Shown here one piece after another: positions 61,601 through 64,000 of a stretch of 64,000 bases of DNA. A program made the position numbers and the translations under genes. Source of the stretch: Aurantiochytrium sp. KH105 (Eukaryota > Sar > Bigyra > Thraustochytrida > Thraustochytriidae); contig BGKB01000016.1 of assembly GCA_003116975.1 (NCBI GenBank), positions 189,127 to 253,126 on the forward strand, given 5' to 3'. The first letter of the stretch is position 1. Each line of letters opens with the position of its first letter. The notes beneath the pieces are model-generated. The model was not told the DNA's origin. It was given only the letters and a program-made list of their open reading frames with translations, and ran no database searches.

Positions 61601-62697
61601 ATGTGATTCTCCCGCCAAAGGAATGCGTCCTCCCGCACGGCCATGACCTCCAATGCTCGTGTCCTCGTGGAATGCTTGAAAGACATGGGCTTCGGTTCTG
61701 CCGTCGACCGGATTCCGTGGTCGTGGACGTCGCTCGAATGCTCGCTGCTGGTGGAATCGATGGATCGAGCGTGCTGGCACTCGTCCCCGCACGACTTCGC
61801 AAGCAAATCGAGGCGGAAGGTGCCAGGCTTGATGCCCGTCTTTATGTCGAGCCGGCAAGATACGGACAGGAAGGAGACCCTGCCGGACAGCAGATTCTCG
61901 AGGACCTTGGTATGGTCATCACTGATGATGTATTTACGGCCCCGGATATTGACGAATTTGAGGCTCGCTTTGCTAGCCTTGCGCATCAGTCGCACGTTAG
62001 CCTTGAAGCATTGACGGCGATCGCTGCGAATGAAGAAGAAGGCGATGTGGAGATTCGTCTCGGTCCTGGAGATGCAACGCTGGTAACAGACGCAATACGC
62101 GCTCACAGCAGCCAACTCTGCGTGCGCTCGTCCGTGTTTGCACGCGCATTGGAGGACGCATTTGCAACGTGTGCATCAAATGTGCAGGCCACTTCTGATA
62201 GACCTATTTGTCTTTACGCCGCCGCTTTTTCAAACGTGGTGGACCGTCGCACATGGGAAGTGATTCTCCGTTTTGTCAGCATTGGCGTGATTGAAGACGG
62301 TTGCGCGCCCCGATCGACGGCCGAAGCGGTGTCAATGGCGCAGCTGGCTGACGACCTGGGACTTGTTGGCTTCAGCCATGTGCTGCAAGCGATTTTGGAT
62401 GAGAAGGACCTTATGAGCAGCGACACGAACGGCAAGGAGCGTAGCACCGCGCTCAATATGCTTCTTGAGTCCAAGTTTCATCCTACGTTGTGGGAGCTCG
62501 AGGTGCAATTTCGCTGTGAATTGCTTGAGGTCTCCGACACAAGTTCGCTGTCGCCACAGCTAGAGGAGCACCTTGGGAGAAATTTCCCGGAAAATCTTCC
62601 GCGATCTTGCGCGTGCGCTGTGCTTGCGCTCGAGGGTTTGCTTCGCCCGCATTTGGAGCCGATGGAGGAAAGTGGAAAGTCTAGGCCCCAGTTGTGA
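58663..62697 (+). CDS. Ankyrin-repeat protein with two BTB-like domains
   Basis: Up to 1,344 aa if read from ATG 58663. The first about 120 residues are a low-complexity RG tract where another frame is also open, so translation may really start at ATG 59026 (about 1,223 aa). A helical region (about 125-260) precedes ankyrin repeats at about 315-560 (DPRGRTPLHVTASRIDAAATKLLLDHGAS; NREDETPLHVAASSGANEAVAELIVRGAD). A first BTB follows from about 795 (DVQIIVQGELRLHAHRHILCARCPMFAGMFRGGMRE), then a second, weaker BTB-like domain from about 1126 (GDVEIRLGPGDATLVTDAIRAHSS). The order recalls ABTB1-type proteins, which serve as cullin-3 substrate adaptors; that role is inferred. It is a single exon. 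Confidence 0.88.
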   Translation: MPASGTDDAASALEHRRATQPRHARGRRQQSEGKSCAEDQGGTTRSRRRGRGHREERQSHGQGRTRGQGRGRGRGRGRGRGRGQDRGQDRRQGQGREDWTTTHHLRANAPEWQPGSGLQTYALMAGAEDGNIADVNATITNKAPQGFERLALRNSANAHGFLRRARAREEAAASILRDHETLLREVAQTNALELVETTLYEAIDEKVRDHSRQWASKLREQWRSYFAREGFQELEKTAEPPQRKARTKVRPRPTLPPAFSEASSSASNDRGAEPNDVSVADRASSNASLLKACAEGDLTGVVKWANSVRQDGDLLAARLHGVCRSDGWGPLALAVEARSPGVVEMLVHWNAESAPRTYAAGLNRGRDEERASVLHHICHLGDEALLEAALRAGAGHSVAAGLNLEARDPRGRTPLHVTASRIDAAATKLLLDHGASPVAKDKLGNSPLHLAVAAAPRFEVPASFVALLRPRVDARNREDETPLHVAASSGANEAVAELIVRGADVHAVDNSYWTPLCKAAAAGRRSTVRLLLDRGTPLRGLSAQAAVPSSISCTPCPLHLAAFHGASGVVDEFIEREGKPCLQWLDWSWPCDTVLQSALRGGHFAMAAQLLDQGASCSQLNGREESALAVAIAHDNGPPPKALLARLICRSSMMRTNPSAAEVSLVALGDAVQIRDAALGLGTSIEHKATTRTERALDAIRLVLLQSDPPVTLTERFQARAKRLVHQVCKSTFSRSPAGGHEHAFTDLEACVLLWTPGKVPAQDRGSTEEENRTKPNLDRFYHRDMERLFEERERLGADVQIIVQGELRLHAHRHILCARCPMFAGMFRGGMREASSLVVDLSHHSSAVVKDALRFVYQGSLRGSPLAAFTANRDTERFVDGREVLAHVEDAVSLLVLANEWLLPALETLATEAVHLLLERHVLTSRGLARRKGTPRIRTAHVEELCRFAVDGLGSETLVDICNRIILLMRKLKRKDNRHVILPPKECVLPHGHDLQCSCPRGMLERHGLRFCRRPDSVVVDVARMLAAGGIDGSSVLALVPARLRKQIEAEGARLDARLYVEPARYGQEGDPAGQQILEDLGMVITDDVFTAPDIDEFEARFASLAHQSHVSLEALTAIAANEEEGDVEIRLGPGDATLVTDAIRAHSSQLCVRSSVFARALEDAFATCASNVQATSDRPICLYAAAFSNVVDRRTWEVILRFVSIGVIEDGCAPRSTAEAVSMAQLADDLGLVGFSHVLQAILDEKDLMSSDTNGKERSTALNMLLESKFHPTLWELEVQFRCELLEVSDTSSLSPQLEEHLGRNFPENLPRSCACAVLALEGLLRPHLEPMEESGKSRPQL
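58786..58960. repeat. GA-rich hexamer-like repeats at the start of the ankyrin-BTB gene
   Basis: Imperfect GAGGAC/GAGGCC/AAGGAC units. One frame reads as (Gly-Arg)n and the other as Asp/Glu/Lys-rich, both open. This makes the N-terminus of the gene ambiguous. Confidence 0.75.
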
Positions 62698-63176
62698 GGA
62701 ATATCGCAATGTTCTGATCACTTATAAAAAAATGTGCTCATCCTTCTCGTTCCAAGACCTTTCCGAATCTTCGAGTGACGCACATGGACTTCCAACGCAT
62801 CGTTGCGCGGTTGCAATGAGCAGAAAACGCGAAGTGTCGCGAATCGGAAGATTGATACTCTAAAGTATAAAACCAGCAAAAATTTCCCATTTCTTTGCAG
62901 GAGTTTTCAATAAAAAAATAAAGGTTGGCTTGCTGGATCAAGTCGCCGAACACCCACAATGTAACGGAAGCAAGAGATCTCCCGAGGCAAATTCAGGCAG
63001 TTTGCAACCCCTTCCGCCAACTCCATGTTCAAAAAGGCGCAGAAATCGCGCGGAGCTTGCCACGGTTGTGCTGCTCGTAAAAAGAGGAGGCTAGTCCTGG
63101 TGCTGATTTTAACAAAAAAAAGCAGACCTTATCAAAGGACTTTTCATTTCTTCTTCTCAAACGATGACTCAGTGCT
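62698..63176. other. Convergent 3' region at the right end
   Basis: A gap of about 480 bp between two facing stop codons. caataaaaaaataaag at 62909-62924 is a good poly(A)-signal candidate for the ankyrin-BTB gene. No gene seen. Confidence 0.55.
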
Positions 63177-64000
63177 TCAAGCACGAGCAGGCTGCTTTTC
63201 AGGTTCGGTGGTTTCCGCATCATCAGTGTCTTCATCTCCGAGCTCTACGTGAGCGTCGACCGAGTAGACATCAGGGATACTCAGCACGGCTTCTCTGGCG
63301 ACTTGCGCGGCTTCGTCGGCACGCAAGAGCGTCACCGTTTTCTCCATGACGAGATTGATCTCCACAAAAACGCGAGACTCCGCAACGTCGTAGTAGATCT
63401 GGCAATGCGAGAGCGCATTGATGACGGGGTCACGCGCCGCAGCCTCCATCACGGCAGCGCGGACGTCCCCTTCGATTTCCAAATGGGATCGAACATTCTT
63501 GGCAAACTGATTGGGAATGGGCGTGAAAGACCGCCGCGGCGCCATGGGTTGGCGGCTCTCCGCATGCAAGGATAGCTCTCGACGGACCTTTTTCGGCTCA
63601 ACGTCGTTTGTTGCGTTCACGATCACCTTTTCTTGTTGAACGTGCTGGTCTTCACGTTGAGTTTGTGCAGGCTCGGGCGAAACTTGGACAAGTGTCTGGG
63701 GCGAACCTGACGCAACAAAGGAAGCATCGACCATGTCTCCACTTTGCTCCATCGCGCTGCGACGCGGGTGCGCCTGAACGTGAATCATCACTTCACTGAT
63801 GCGCGGATATGCCTTGTAAATATGTCGTTTCACGCGATTGCTCTCAACGTAGCCGCCGCTGACACTGAGTCTAGGTTCGACACGAAGGTGTAAATCAAGC
63901 AGAAGATAGTGCCCGAGTCTACGCACGCGCACGTCGTGAGCATCAACGACGGCAGAGGTGGGCTGGAGAGCAAGATTCTCAACAACCTTGTACACCCCAC
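63177..64000 (-). CDS. Cation diffusion facilitator C-terminal part (partial)
   Basis: The frame is open to the window edge, so the 5' part with the membrane domain lies outside. The visible about 273 residues begin with a cytosolic ZT-dimer-type domain: SAVVDAHDVRVRRLGHYLLLDLHLRVEPRLSVSGGYVE... VKRHIYKAYPRISEVMIHVQAH. After a Gln/Glu-rich linker, a second stretch has similar logic (CQIYYDVAESRVFVEINLVMEKTVTLLRADEAAQVAREAVLSIPDVYSVDAHVEL), suggesting a tandem or duplicated dimerisation domain. Such domains bind Zn, Fe or Mn and gate transport in the CDF family. The metal cannot be predicted without the membrane part. Confidence 0.75.
   Translation of the reverse strand, partial: GVYKVVENLALQPTSAVVDAHDVRVRRLGHYLLLDLHLRVEPRLSVSGGYVESNRVKRHIYKAYPRISEVMIHVQAHPRRSAMEQSGDMVDASFVASGSPQTLVQVSPEPAQTQREDQHVQQEKVIVNATNDVEPKKVRRELSLHAESRQPMAPRRSFTPIPNQFAKNVRSHLEIEGDVRAAVMEAAARDPVINALSHCQIYYDVAESRVFVEINLVMEKTVTLLRADEAAQVAREAVLSIPDVYSVDAHVELGDEDTDDAETTEPEKQPARA

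Overview
The window looks like nuclear DNA of a GC-rich, intron-poor microbial eukaryote. My best guess is a thraustochytrid (Labyrinthulomycete, stramenopile). The basis is long uninterrupted ORFs of 0.4-5.4 kb, a few short GT-AG introns, closely spaced genes on both strands, many GC-rich microsatellites, and a protein set of flippase, COX11, CPT2, MYCBP, METTL9, MORN, TPR and ankyrin-BTB proteins. This assignment is inference. No rRNA, tRNA, CRISPR array or viral element was recognised.

Layout. 1-3.4 kb: degenerate repeats interrupted by a TA-flanked element with terminal inverted repeats (310-1480), then a GC-rich upstream region. 3.4-7.1 kb: a VIT/von Willebrand A protein with polyQ and a Cys-rich tail, converging on MYCBP. 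7.1-11.5 kb: a repeat-rich gap. 11.5-16 kb: a PRP4/DYRK-like kinase converging on CPT2. 17-24.5 kb: the most unusual locus, an acidic leader plus sixteen one-exon leucine-rich repeats that appear to splice in frame onto a single-exon kinase-TIR ORF (about 1,612 aa in total). 26-33.8 kb: an unrecognised protein, a type II AAA+ ATPase with Gln in both Walker B motifs, and a SYLF-domain protein. 34-40.3 kb: a HET/TIR-like TPR protein ending in a CaaX box, divergent from a MORN protein. 40.7-46.3 kb: a zinc carboxypeptidase divergent from a paralogue lacking zinc ligands. 46.5-52 kb: a P4-ATPase. 53.8-64 kb: ISCA2, COX11, METTL9, an ankyrin-BTB protein and the C-terminal part of a cation diffusion facilitator cut by the window edge.

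Themes. Several genes are organelle housekeeping (CPT2, ISCA2, COX11). Two resemble intracellular recognition proteins (LRR-kinase-TIR and HET/TIR-like-TPR-CaaX). A 16-bp motif, consensus CAAGTGSGSWATGCGC, recurs in small clusters in three intergenic regions next to gene starts, two of them clearly divergent promoters.

The strongest candidate for an undescribed system is the LRR-kinase-TIR locus. Its central repeats and introns are almost identical, yet three solvent-exposed positions of each LRR vary freely, one of them encoded across the splice junction. All exons are symmetric (phase 2-2). This looks like a modular receptor that can gain, lose or skip whole repeats.
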